From Arenimonas composti TR7-09 = DSM 18010 (GTDB lineage: Bacteria; Pseudomonadota; Gammaproteobacteria; Xanthomonadales; Xanthomonadaceae), in the NCBI RefSeq assembly GCF_000426365.1, contig NZ_AUFF01000002.1, positions 1-64,000 of the forward strand: a DNA stretch of 64,000 nucleotides, in the 5' to 3' direction. A program made the translations under genes and the position numbers. Of the stretch, positions 16,803 through 24,792 are shown piece by piece. A model generated the notes under the pieces. That model did no database searches. It was not told where the DNA came from and saw only the letters and a program-made list of their open reading frames with translations. Within the stretch, counting starts at the first letter, position 1; each line of letters opens with the position of its first letter.

Positions 16803-18038
16803 ATGCCCGGATCGACCCCCGGACCTTCGCTGGTCCTGCTCCGCAACGCCGACGTCTACGCCCCGGAACCGCTCGGGCGGCGTTCGCTGCTGCTCGGCGG
16901 CGGCCGCATCCTGGCGATCGCCGCGGCCGATGCAGCGCCGCCGGCGGGTTTCGACTGCGAGGTGATCGAGCTCGACGGGCGCCGGCTGATCCCCGGCCTG
17001 ATCGACGGCCACGTGCACGTCACCGGCGGCGGCGGCGAGGGCGGCTTCGCGACCCGGGTGCCGGCGCCGGCGCTGTCGCGCTACACCCGCGGCGGCGTCA
17101 CCACGGTGATCGGCCTGCTCGGCACCGACGACTGCGCGCGCTCGACCCGCGAACTTGTCGCGACCGTGCTGGCGCTGCGCGAGCAGGGGCTGTCGGCCTG
17201 GGCGCACTGCGGCGGCTACCACCTGCCGCCGACGACGCTGACCGGCAGCGTGCGCGCCGACATCGCCTTCGTCGATCCGCTGATCGGCGTCGGCGAGGTC
17301 GCGCTCAGCGACCACCGCTCCAGCCAGCCGACGTTCGACGAGCTGCTGCGCCTGGCCAGCGAGGCGCATGTCGCCGGGCTGATGAGCGGCAAGGCCGGTA
17401 TCGTCCATCTGCATCTCGGGGACGGACCCCGGGGGCTCGAGCTGGTGCGGCGCGCGCTCGACACCAGCGAGATCCCCGCCCGCGTGTTCAACCCGACCCA
17501 CGTGAACCGGCGCACCGCGCTGTTCGAGGAGGCGCTGGAACTCGCGCGCCGCGGCTGCACCGTCGACATCACCGCCTTCCCGGTCGAGGACGGCGAGGAC
17601 GCCTACACCGCCGCCGATGCCCTGCTGCGCTACCTCGATTCCGGCGCGCCGGCGCAGCACGTGACGATCAGTTCCGACGCCGGCGGCTGCCTGGCCTGTT
17701 TCGATCATCGCGGCCAGCTCTGCGGTTTCGGCGTCGGCGACCCCGGGGCGATGTCGGCGACGCTGGCCGAACTGCTGCGCCGCGGCCAGCCGCTGGAGCG
17801 CGTGCTGCCGGCGTTCACCACCAACGTCGCGGCGCTGCTGCGGTTGCCCGGCAAGGGCCGCATCGCCGTCGGCGCCGATGCCGACCTGGTGGCGCTCGAT
17901 TCCGACCATCGCGTGCACGACGTGTTCGCCGGCGGCGTTCCGCATGTCCGCGCCGGCGCCTGCGTGCGCGCCGGTGCGTTCGAGACGGCGGCCGCGGCGG
18001 CCGCTTCGCACGCGCCCGACCCGCATCACCACGACTAG
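16803..18038 (+). CDS. iadA: isoaspartyl dipeptidase (beta-aspartyl peptidase)
   Basis: A 411-residue zinc amidohydrolase that splits beta-Asp dipeptides. Metal ligands are visible: HVH in LIDGHVHVTGG, His in VHLHLGDG, His in FNPTHVNR, and the catalytic Asp in ISSDAGG. The order and length match IadA. First gene of an operon with cyanophycinase and cyanophycin synthetase, so its natural substrate here is very probably beta-Asp-Arg, the product of cyanophycinase, giving free Asp and Arg. Gap to the next gene is 20 bp with a GGAAG ribosome-binding site. A His-rich C-terminal end (DPHHHD) may bind metal. Confidence 0.93.
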   Translation: MPGSTPGPSLVLLRNADVYAPEPLGRRSLLLGGGRILAIAAADAAPPAGFDCEVIELDGRRLIPGLIDGHVHVTGGGGEGGFATRVPAPALSRYTRGGVTTVIGLLGTDDCARSTRELVATVLALREQGLSAWAHCGGYHLPPTTLTGSVRADIAFVDPLIGVGEVALSDHRSSQPTFDELLRLASEAHVAGLMSGKAGIVHLHLGDGPRGLELVRRALDTSEIPARVFNPTHVNRRTALFEEALELARRGCTVDITAFPVEDGEDAYTAADALLRYLDSGAPAQHVTISSDAGGCLACFDHRGQLCGFGVGDPGAMSATLAELLRRGQPLERVLPAFTTNVAALLRLPGKGRIAVGADADLVALDSDHRVHDVFAGGVPHVRAGACVRAGAFETAAAAAASHAPDPHHHD

Positions 18039-18058
18039 AAGAGAAAGGAAGCCGAGCA

Positions 18059-18898
18059 ATGCCCAGCAAGATCCCCGACGGTGGCCAGCGTGGCTGGATC
18101 ATCCCGATCGGCGGCGCCGAGGAGAAGGAGAACGACCCGGCGATCCTGCGCCGCTTCGTCAAGCTCTGCGGCGGCCTCGATGCCGACATCGTCGTCATTC
18201 CGACCGCCAGCCGCCTGCGCGACACCGGCGAGCGTTACGAGAAGCTGTTCCGCGAACTCGGCGCCGGCCGCGCCGAGCAGATGGACTTCGACACCCGCCG
18301 CGACGCCGAGGAGGACGGTCGCCTCGAGCGCCTGGCGCAGGCCACCGGCATCTTCCTGACCGGCGGGAACCAGCTGCGCATCACGACCCTGCTCGGCGGC
18401 ACCCCGATCGCCAAGCTGATCCGCGCCCGCAACGCCGCCGGCGTGCACGTCGCCGGCACCAGCGCCGGCGCCGCCGTGCTCAGCGAGCACATGATCGCGT
18501 TCGGCGAGGAAGGCAGTTCGCCGCGCGCCGGCAGCGTGCGGCTGGCGCCGGGCCTGGGCCTGACCAACCGCTTCATCATCGACCAGCACTTCCGCCAGCG
18601 CGACCGCTTCGGCCGGCTGTCGACCGCGCTGGCCTTCAATCCGTTCGCGATCGGCATCGGCCTCGACGAGGACACCGCCGCCTTCATCGGGCCGGACAAC
18701 GAGCTGGAAGTCGTCGGCTCCGGCGCGGTCACCGTGATCGACGCCAACGGCCTGCAGTTCTCGTCGATGGACCAGGTCGAGGAGCGCCAGCCGGTCTGCC
18801 TGCTCGGGCTGACGGTGCATGTGCTCGTCGCCGGCGCTACCTTCAACCTGCATACCCGCCGCGCCTCGGCGGGGGATCTCTCGCCCCAGAAGGAATAG
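18059..18898 (+). CDS. cphB: cyanophycinase
   Basis: A 279-residue serine exopeptidase of family S51. It removes beta-Asp-Arg dipeptides from cyanophycin. The nucleophile is in the elbow AGTSAGAAVLS near residue 136; other family segments are GGAEEKE near residue 20, FLTGGNQLRI, IDQHFRQRDRFGRL with the catalytic His, and the C-terminal VLVAGATFN. No signal peptide, so it works inside the cell on storage granules. Second gene of the cyanophycin operon. Confidence 0.95.
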   Translation: MPSKIPDGGQRGWIIPIGGAEEKENDPAILRRFVKLCGGLDADIVVIPTASRLRDTGERYEKLFRELGAGRAEQMDFDTRRDAEEDGRLERLAQATGIFLTGGNQLRITTLLGGTPIAKLIRARNAAGVHVAGTSAGAAVLSEHMIAFGEEGSSPRAGSVRLAPGLGLTNRFIIDQHFRQRDRFGRLSTALAFNPFAIGIGLDEDTAAFIGPDNELEVVGSGAVTVIDANGLQFSSMDQVEERQPVCLLGLTVHVLVAGATFNLHTRRASAGDLSPQKE

Positions 18899-18910
18899 GA
18901 GCTTCGCCCG

Positions 18911-21700
18911 ATGCGCATCCTCGACCGTTCCGTCTACGTAGGCCCGTCGCTGTATGCGCATTTCCCGGTGATCCGGCTGGAGCTGGATCTCGGCGAGCTC
19001 GAGCAGTGGCCGACGGCGCGCCTCGGCGATGCCTTCGTCGACGGCCTGGTCGCGGCGCTGCCCGGCCTCGCCGAGCACGGCTGCTCCTACCGCGAACCCG
19101 GCGGCCTGATCCGGCGCATGCGGGAAGGCGAGGGCACCTGGCTCGGGCATGTGCTCGAACACGTCGCGATCGAGCTGCAGAACGTCGCCGGCGAGGACGT
19201 CACGTTCGGCAAGACGCGCTCGATCGACGGCCGCCCCGGCGTCTACAGCGTCGTCTACGAATACGCCCAGCGCGAGGAAGGCGTCGCCGCCGGCGAACTG
19301 GCATTGAAGCTGCTCGCCTCGCTGCTGCCGGAAAACCTGCGCGGCGACCTGGTGCCGGCGGACTGGCAATGGGAGGAAGCGCGCGACGACTACATCCGCT
19401 ATGCGCAGCGGCGCGCGCTCGGCCCGTCGACGGCCTCGCTGGTGCGCGCGGCCGAGGAGCGCGGCATTCCGTGGCTGCGGCTCAACGAGCAGTCGCTGGT
19501 GCAGCTCGGCCACGGCAAGTACCAGCAGCGCATCCAGGCGACGGTGACCGGGCGCACGCCGCACATCGCCGTCGAGCTGGCGAGCGACAAGGAGGAGACC
19601 AACCGCATCCTCGGCTCGCTCGGCCTGCCGGTGCCGAAGCAGGAGCTGGTGCAGACCGAGGCGGGCGCGATCCGCGCGGCCCGTCGGCTCGGCTATCCGG
19701 TGGTCACCAAGCCCTACAACGGCAACCACGGCCGCGGCATCTCGATCGGCCTGCGCAGCGACGACGAAGTGGTCGCCGGCTTCGCAGCGGCGAAGGAACA
19801 TTCGCGCTCGGTGATCGTCGAGACCTACCTGGAAGGCGACGACCACCGCCTGCTGGTCGTCAACGGCGAACTCGTCGCGGCGACCCGGCGCACGCCCGGC
19901 CATGTCGTCGGCGACGGCCGCCGCACCGTGCGCGAACTCATCGACCTCGTGAACCAGGACCCGCGCCGCGGCGTCGGCCACGAGAAGGTGCTGACCCGGC
20001 TCGTGCTCGACGCCCAGGCCGAGATGATGCTCGAGCGCGCCGGCCTCACCGCCGACAGCGTGCCGGCCGCCGACCAGGTGGTGTACCTGCGTTCGACCGC
20101 GAACCTTTCGACCGGCGGCACCGCCACCGACGTCACCGACATCATCCATCCCGACAACCGCGACATGGCGGTGCGGGCGATCCGCGCGATCGGCCTCGAC
20201 GTCGGCGGTGTCGACTTCCTGACGACGAATATTGCCGAGTCTTATCGTGCAATAGGCGGCGGCATCTGCGAGGTCAATGCCGCGCCTGGCTTCCGCATGC
20301 ACGTGGCGCCGAGCGAGGGCACGCCGCGCGACGTCGCCGGGCCGGTCATCGACATGCTGTTCCCGCCGGGTGCGCCGGCGCGGGTGCCGATCGCCGCGGT
20401 CACCGGCACCAACGGCAAGACCACCACCGCGCGCATGCTCGCGCACATCACCAAGATGGCCGGCTACACGCCGGGCCTGACGACGACCGACGGCGTCTAC
20501 ATCGACGGCCAGCGCACCGTCGAGGGCGACATGACCGGACCGGTGTCGGCGCGCATGGTGCTGTCGGACCCGATGATCGACATCGCCGTGCTCGAAACCG
20601 CCCGCGGCGGCCTGCTGCGCGCCGGCATGGGCGTGCGCAAGGTCGAGGTCGGCGCGGTACTGAACGTGCAGTCCGACCACCTCGGCCTGAAGGGCATCGA
20701 CACCCTCGAGCAGCTCGCCGAGGTCAAGCGCATCGTCGTCGAGATCGCCACCGACTGCGCGGTGCTCAACGCCGACGACCCGCAGGTGCTGAAGATGTCC
20801 GGCTACACCGAGGCCAAGTGCATCTGCTACGTCACGATGAACCCGCAGCACGGACTGGTGCGCGAGCACATCCGCGCCGGCGGCCGCGCCTGCGCGCTCG
20901 AGGCCGGCGTCAACGGGCAGATGATCACGCTCTACGACAAGGGCAGCCACATCCCGCTGCTGTGGACCCACCTGATCCCGGCGACGCTGGAAGGACGCGC
21001 GCTGCACAACGTGCAGAACGCGATGGTCGCCGCGTCGATGGCCTATGCGCTCGGCATCAAGCTCGACGCGATCCGCACCGGCCTGCGCACCTTCGACACC
21101 ACCTTCTTCCAGGCCCCGGGCCGGATGAACGTGTTCAACGAGCATCCGTTCAAGGTGCTGTTCGACTACGGCCACAACGCGCACGCGGTCGGGGCGATGG
21201 CCGACCTCGCGCAGCGCCTCGACGTCGCCGGCCGGCGCATCGTCGTGCTCGCCGGCCCCGGTGACCGCCGCGACGAGGACCTGGTGGCGATCGCCGACGC
21301 GGTGGCCGGCCGCTTCGACCACTACATCTGCCGCCGCGACGATTCCCTGCGCGGCCGCGACGGCGACGAGGTGCCGCGCATCCAGGCGGCGGCGCTGCAG
21401 GCGAAGGGCGTGCCGGAATCGGCGATCACGATCATTCCCGACGAACAGGAAGCGATCGACGCCGCGCTGCGCATGGGCCGACCCGGCGACCTGGTGCTGA
21501 TCTTCGCCGACGCGCTGACGCGTTCGTGGAAGCAGGTGATCCGCTTCCGCCCGGAAGGCGCCGCCGCTCCGGTGGCGCCGAAGCCGGCGCCGGCGCCGGT
21601 GGTCGAGCAGGGCCCGCGCGAGGAGCCCGCGCTCAGCGACTACGAGGGCCTGGTGCGCGACGAACGCGGCGTGCACCTGTCGCGCGAGGAAGCGGACTGA
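18911..21700 (+). CDS. cphA: cyanophycin synthetase
   Basis: A 929-residue enzyme that makes multi-L-arginyl-poly-L-aspartate without ribosomes. Three parts are visible: an N-terminal cyanophycin-specific domain (HVLEHVAIELQ), an ATP-grasp domain from about residue 215 that adds Asp (TKPYNGNHGRGISIGL, VVETYLEGDDHRLLVVNG), and a Mur-ligase-like domain with P-loop GTNGKTTTAR near residue 498 that adds Arg (also LETARGGLLR, NVQSDHLG). Both halves keep their nucleotide motifs. A Pro/Ala-rich tail of about 50 residues exceeds the usual length of about 870-900. It follows cphB by 12 bp and is followed within 2 bp by a Mur-ligase paralogue. Confidence 0.96.
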   Translation: MRILDRSVYVGPSLYAHFPVIRLELDLGELEQWPTARLGDAFVDGLVAALPGLAEHGCSYREPGGLIRRMREGEGTWLGHVLEHVAIELQNVAGEDVTFGKTRSIDGRPGVYSVVYEYAQREEGVAAGELALKLLASLLPENLRGDLVPADWQWEEARDDYIRYAQRRALGPSTASLVRAAEERGIPWLRLNEQSLVQLGHGKYQQRIQATVTGRTPHIAVELASDKEETNRILGSLGLPVPKQELVQTEAGAIRAARRLGYPVVTKPYNGNHGRGISIGLRSDDEVVAGFAAAKEHSRSVIVETYLEGDDHRLLVVNGELVAATRRTPGHVVGDGRRTVRELIDLVNQDPRRGVGHEKVLTRLVLDAQAEMMLERAGLTADSVPAADQVVYLRSTANLSTGGTATDVTDIIHPDNRDMAVRAIRAIGLDVGGVDFLTTNIAESYRAIGGGICEVNAAPGFRMHVAPSEGTPRDVAGPVIDMLFPPGAPARVPIAAVTGTNGKTTTARMLAHITKMAGYTPGLTTTDGVYIDGQRTVEGDMTGPVSARMVLSDPMIDIAVLETARGGLLRAGMGVRKVEVGAVLNVQSDHLGLKGIDTLEQLAEVKRIVVEIATDCAVLNADDPQVLKMSGYTEAKCICYVTMNPQHGLVREHIRAGGRACALEAGVNGQMITLYDKGSHIPLLWTHLIPATLEGRALHNVQNAMVAASMAYALGIKLDAIRTGLRTFDTTFFQAPGRMNVFNEHPFKVLFDYGHNAHAVGAMADLAQRLDVAGRRIVVLAGPGDRRDEDLVAIADAVAGRFDHYICRRDDSLRGRDGDEVPRIQAAALQAKGVPESAITIIPDEQEAIDAALRMGRPGDLVLIFADALTRSWKQVIRFRPEGAAAPVAPKPAPAPVVEQGPREEPALSDYEGLVRDERGVHLSREEAD

Positions 21701-21702
21701 GC

Positions 21703-23517
21703 GTGGCGGCCGACGCAGCACCCGCGGTGCCGGCGATCCCGGCGCCCTTCGCCGATTCGCGCCGGCTGACCGGCGCGAACCTGTTCTTCGCCGTGCCCGC
21801 CGCGGTCCTCGATGCCCTCGGTCCGCAGGCGCGGGATGCCGACGCGCTGGCGCGCTGGCGCAGCGCGGTGAGGTCGATGGCCGCGGCGCTGGGCTGGGGC
21901 GAGGTCGCGCTCGCCGAGCGCGCCCATGCCGGCGGCACCCTGCTCGCGCTGACCGCACCGGTCGACGCCCTGTTCGCGGCCACCGAACTCGATGAATGGG
22001 CCTGGTGCGCCGCGGTCGGCTTCCACGCATTCCACGCGCCCGGGCACCCGGCGAGCTGGGATGCCGATGCCGCCCGCGAGACCCTGCGCGCGCTGGTCGC
22101 CGCCGAGGCCCGGCCGGCGCTGCGCGCGCTGCTCGCCGAGAGCGAAGGCCGCGGCGTGCCGGCGCTGCTCGACGACGAGATGCTGACGCTCGGCCTCGGC
22201 AGCCACGGCTGCAGCTGGCCGCTCGATGCGCTACCGGCGCCTGCTGCGGTGCCCTGGGCGGAACTCCGCGGCATTCCGGTTGCGCTGGTCACCGGCTCCA
22301 ACGGCAAGACGACGACGACGCGCCTGCTCGCGGCGATGCTCGCGGCGAACGGTGCGGTCACCGGCCACAGCTGCACCGACGGCGTGATCGTCGGCGGCGC
22401 GGCGGTCGAGCGCGGCGACTGGTCCGGCCCGGCCGGCGCGCGCCGCGTGCTGCGCGATCCGCGGGTGACCGCCGCAGTGCTCGAGACCGCGCGTGGCGGC
22501 CTGCTGCGGCGTGGGCTCGCGGTCGCGCGGGCGGATGTGGCGGTGGTCACCAACACCGCCGAGGACCACTTCGGCGAATACGGCATCGACGACCTCGACG
22601 GCCTCGCCGACGCCAAGCTGACCGTCGCCCGCGCGCTCGGCGACGACGGCGTGCTCGTGCTCAACGCCGACGACCCGCGGCTGTGCGCGCGCGCCGACGC
22701 TGGCCTGATCCGCGGCCACGACGGCCGCCCGCCGCGGCTGGCCTGGTTCGCCGACGACTTCGATGCGCCGCGGCTGCGTGCCCATCGCGCCGCCGGCGGC
22801 CTGAGCGCCGGCGTACGTGCCGGCGTGCTGCTGCTGTCCGACGGCAGTGCCGAGGCCGGCATCGCCGACACCGCGTCGATGCCGCTCGCGGCCGGCGGCA
22901 TCGCCGCCTACAACGTCGCCAACGCCGCCGCGGCCGGCCTGCTGGCGTTCGCGCTCGGCGTGCCGACGGCGACGATCGCCCAGGTGCTCGCGCGCTTCGG
23001 CAGCGACCCCGACGACAACCCGGGCCGCCTGCAGCGCTGGCATTTCGGTGGCCTGCAGGTGCTGATGGACTACGCGCACAATCCCGACGGCCTGCGTGGC
23101 CTGCTGCGGGTCGCACGCGCCGCCGGCGACGGCCGCCTCGGCATGCTGCTCGGCCAGGCCGGCAACCGCCCGGACGAGGACCTGCGCGCACTCGCCGCGG
23201 TCGCCGCCGAAGCCGCGCCGGCCTTCGTCGTGCTCAAGGACATCGACGGCTATCTGCGCGGCCGCACGCCGGGCGCGGTCGCTGCGGTGCTGCGCGAGGC
23301 GCTGCTCGCCCGCGGCATCCCGGACGCGGACATGGTCACCGTGCTGCCCGAAGCCGAAGCCGCCCGCACCCTGCTGCGCTGGTCGCGTCCCGGCGACGTG
23401 CTGGTGATGCCGGTGCACTCGCTCGGCGCCCGCGCCGAGGTCGCGGCGATGCTCGACGAGCTGCAGCTGACCGGTGGCATGACTGCGCGCGCAGGCGAGC
23501 TGCCGGGCGCGGGCTAG
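21703..23517 (+). CDS. Mur-ligase-like protein, cyanophycin operon (CphA paralogue without ATP-grasp)
   Basis: A 604-residue protein starting at GTG 21703, 2 bp after cphA. Residues from about 190 on match the Mur-ligase half of cyanophycin synthetase: P-loop VTGSNGKTTTTR near 197, CTDGVIVGG, LETARGGLLRRG, TNTAEDHFG, LNADDPRL, and the C-terminal MDYAHNPDGLRGLL and GQAGNRPDEDL. The ATP-grasp domain of CphA is missing. The first 180 residues form a different domain (LTGANLFFAVPAAVLDALG) that I do not recognise. Such a ligase could add an amino acid to a carboxylate, perhaps capping, priming or modifying cyanophycin; this is inference from operon position. Confidence 0.8.
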   Translation: MAADAAPAVPAIPAPFADSRRLTGANLFFAVPAAVLDALGPQARDADALARWRSAVRSMAAALGWGEVALAERAHAGGTLLALTAPVDALFAATELDEWAWCAAVGFHAFHAPGHPASWDADAARETLRALVAAEARPALRALLAESEGRGVPALLDDEMLTLGLGSHGCSWPLDALPAPAAVPWAELRGIPVALVTGSNGKTTTTRLLAAMLAANGAVTGHSCTDGVIVGGAAVERGDWSGPAGARRVLRDPRVTAAVLETARGGLLRRGLAVARADVAVVTNTAEDHFGEYGIDDLDGLADAKLTVARALGDDGVLVLNADDPRLCARADAGLIRGHDGRPPRLAWFADDFDAPRLRAHRAAGGLSAGVRAGVLLLSDGSAEAGIADTASMPLAAGGIAAYNVANAAAAGLLAFALGVPTATIAQVLARFGSDPDDNPGRLQRWHFGGLQVLMDYAHNPDGLRGLLRVARAAGDGRLGMLLGQAGNRPDEDLRALAAVAAEAAPAFVVLKDIDGYLRGRTPGAVAAVLREALLARGIPDADMVTVLPEAEAARTLLRWSRPGDVLVMPVHSLGARAEVAAMLDELQLTGGMTARAGELPGAG

Positions 23518-23539
23518 GACGCGGGGGCTGTCGCGTGCG

Positions 23540-23968
23540 TCAGAGCATGCCGGCCAACCACAGCGCCCAGCCTTTTTCCCGCGCCAGAAGCGCGAGCCGC
23601 TGCAGGTCGTCGAGCACCGGGCCGAGCTCGCCGACGTCGGGGTGCAGGTCGTCGGATTTCGCCCACGCGGTGGCGGCGGTCGCGAGTTTCTTCGCCGGCG
23701 CGTCGGCGAGCAGCGTGGTCAGGGCGTCCGGAAAGCGGATCAGCCAGCGGTCGCCGTCGTCCGAGACCCAGGTCTCGCCGAGGTCGTGGCGGTCGCCGTC
23801 GAAGCGTTCGCCGGCGAGGATCGCCCACAACAGTCCGAGGTCGGTGCCGGTGAAATTCTCGTACTCGCGGAGGTCGGGTGGCGCGCCGTCGTCGACGGCG
23901 GTGCCGCGGCGGGCGTAGGAGCGGGCGCGTGCTTCGGTCGCAACGAAAAAATCGGCGATCAGGCCCAT
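23540..23968 (-). CDS. conserved hypothetical protein, 142 residues
   Basis: An acidic soluble protein starting MGLIADFFVATEARA and containing YENFTGTDLGLLWAIL, DGDRWLIRFPD and a C-terminal Leu-rich helix. The layout resembles small Xanthomonadales proteins of unknown function with a DUF1877-like look; I cannot place it firmly. ATG 23968 preferred over an upstream ATG because the conserved-looking part begins there. Convergent with the cyanophycin operon, 22 bp from it. Confidence 0.7.
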   Translation of the reverse strand: MGLIADFFVATEARARSYARRGTAVDDGAPPDLREYENFTGTDLGLLWAILAGERFDGDRHDLGETWVSDDGDRWLIRFPDALTTLLADAPAKKLATAATAWAKSDDLHPDVGELGPVLDDLQRLALLAREKGWALWLAGML

Positions 23969-24061
23969 CGGCATCCGGGACGTTCGGGGGGTGGGCAATT
24001 CTAGCCATCGCGCGTGCCGGCGCCAGATGATCGGGGCTGGTGGCCGCCCGGTTCGCCGCGC

Positions 24062-24427
24062 TCAGCCGCCGCGCTCGTACAGGGTCAGGGTGCGATGGCC
24101 GTCGTCGGCCGGCAGGGCGATCCGCTCGAACCAGCCGGCGACCGGGGGGAAGCGCTGTTCGAACGCGACCATCAGCGCCGGGAAGCCCGGGCTTTCCTCG
24201 CCGAAGACCACGACGTCACCGCCGGCGAGGTCGACCTGGATGCGGACCTCGTCCGGACTCCACAGGTCGCTGCGCCAGCCGCTGATGCGCACGACCTCGT
24301 TCCACGCGGCCGCGAAACCGTCGGGCGGTGCCCGGCGGAAGCCGGCGTCGTCGAAGTGGAGGGCGCCGTCGGCCGGATGCGGCAGGCCGGACCAGCGGCG
24401 CCGCAACCCTAGCCAGAAGCGCTTCAT
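24062..24427 (-). CDS. hypothetical protein, 121 residues
   Basis: Starts MKRFWLGLRRRW (basic), then mixed acidic and hydrophobic sequence with VVRISGWRSDLWSPDEVRIQVDLAGGDVVVFGEESPG region and a C-terminal RTLTLYERGG. No membrane segment. Second gene of a two-gene unit with the small membrane protein upstream (22 bp apart). Family not recognised. Confidence 0.6.
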   Translation of the reverse strand: MKRFWLGLRRRWSGLPHPADGALHFDDAGFRRAPPDGFAAAWNEVVRISGWRSDLWSPDEVRIQVDLAGGDVVVFGEESPGFPALMVAFEQRFPPVAGWFERIALPADDGHRTLTLYERGG

Positions 24428-24449
24428 CGCCCCTCGTCGGGAGCCCGGC

Positions 24450-24668
24450 TCAGGCGTGGCCGGCCGCCGGGCGCCAGCCGAACAGGCGCGCGGGCAGGAA
24501 CAGCACCGCGCGCAGCAGCGCGAACACCGCGTCGACGGCGATGCCGAGCGCACGGAAGGGCAGCGACACCAGCCAGAACACCGGCCACAGCACCAGCACG
24601 AGCAGCGCCAGCGGCCAGGCGAGCACGAACAGCAGGCACCAGCAGATCGCGATCAGCAGGACTTTCAT
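24450..24668 (-). CDS. small membrane protein, 72 residues
   Basis: Two hydrophobic segments (LLIAICWCLLFVLAWPLALL and LVLWPVFWLVSLPF, then LLRAVLFLPARLF) in 72 residues, with a basic C-terminal end. Start ATG 24668. Likely an inner-membrane peptide co-transcribed with the 121-residue protein downstream. Function unknown. Confidence 0.6.
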   Translation of the reverse strand: MKVLLIAICWCLLFVLAWPLALLVLVLWPVFWLVSLPFRALGIAVDAVFALLRAVLFLPARLFGWRPAAGHA

Positions 24669-24732
24669 CGGTTCGATCCTCCCGGGATGCCCCTGCATCC
24701 TACCTCCGCCGCTTCGCGGGGACAGGGCGGAA

Positions 24733-24792
24733 GGTCACCGGTGGTCACCGGTGGGTCACCGGTGTACGTCCCGCTTAACGGGGTACGTCCCC
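24733..24792. repeat. triple GGTCACCGGT repeat and GTACGTCCC element
   Basis: GGTCACCGGT occurs at 24733-24742, 24743-24752 and 24754-24763. It is followed by GTGTACGTCCCGCTTAACGG and GGGTACGTCCCC (13-mer copy 24780-24792). The TTA in the middle (24775-24777) is the stop codon of the peptide-binding protein. A similar layout, a 10-mer three times next to the 13-mer, occurs at 53909-53963. Confidence 0.65.

Noticed and set aside
23540-24668. Small minus-strand genes as a transfer signal
   Set aside because: Their GC and codon use equal the neighbours, so there is no sign of recent acquisition.
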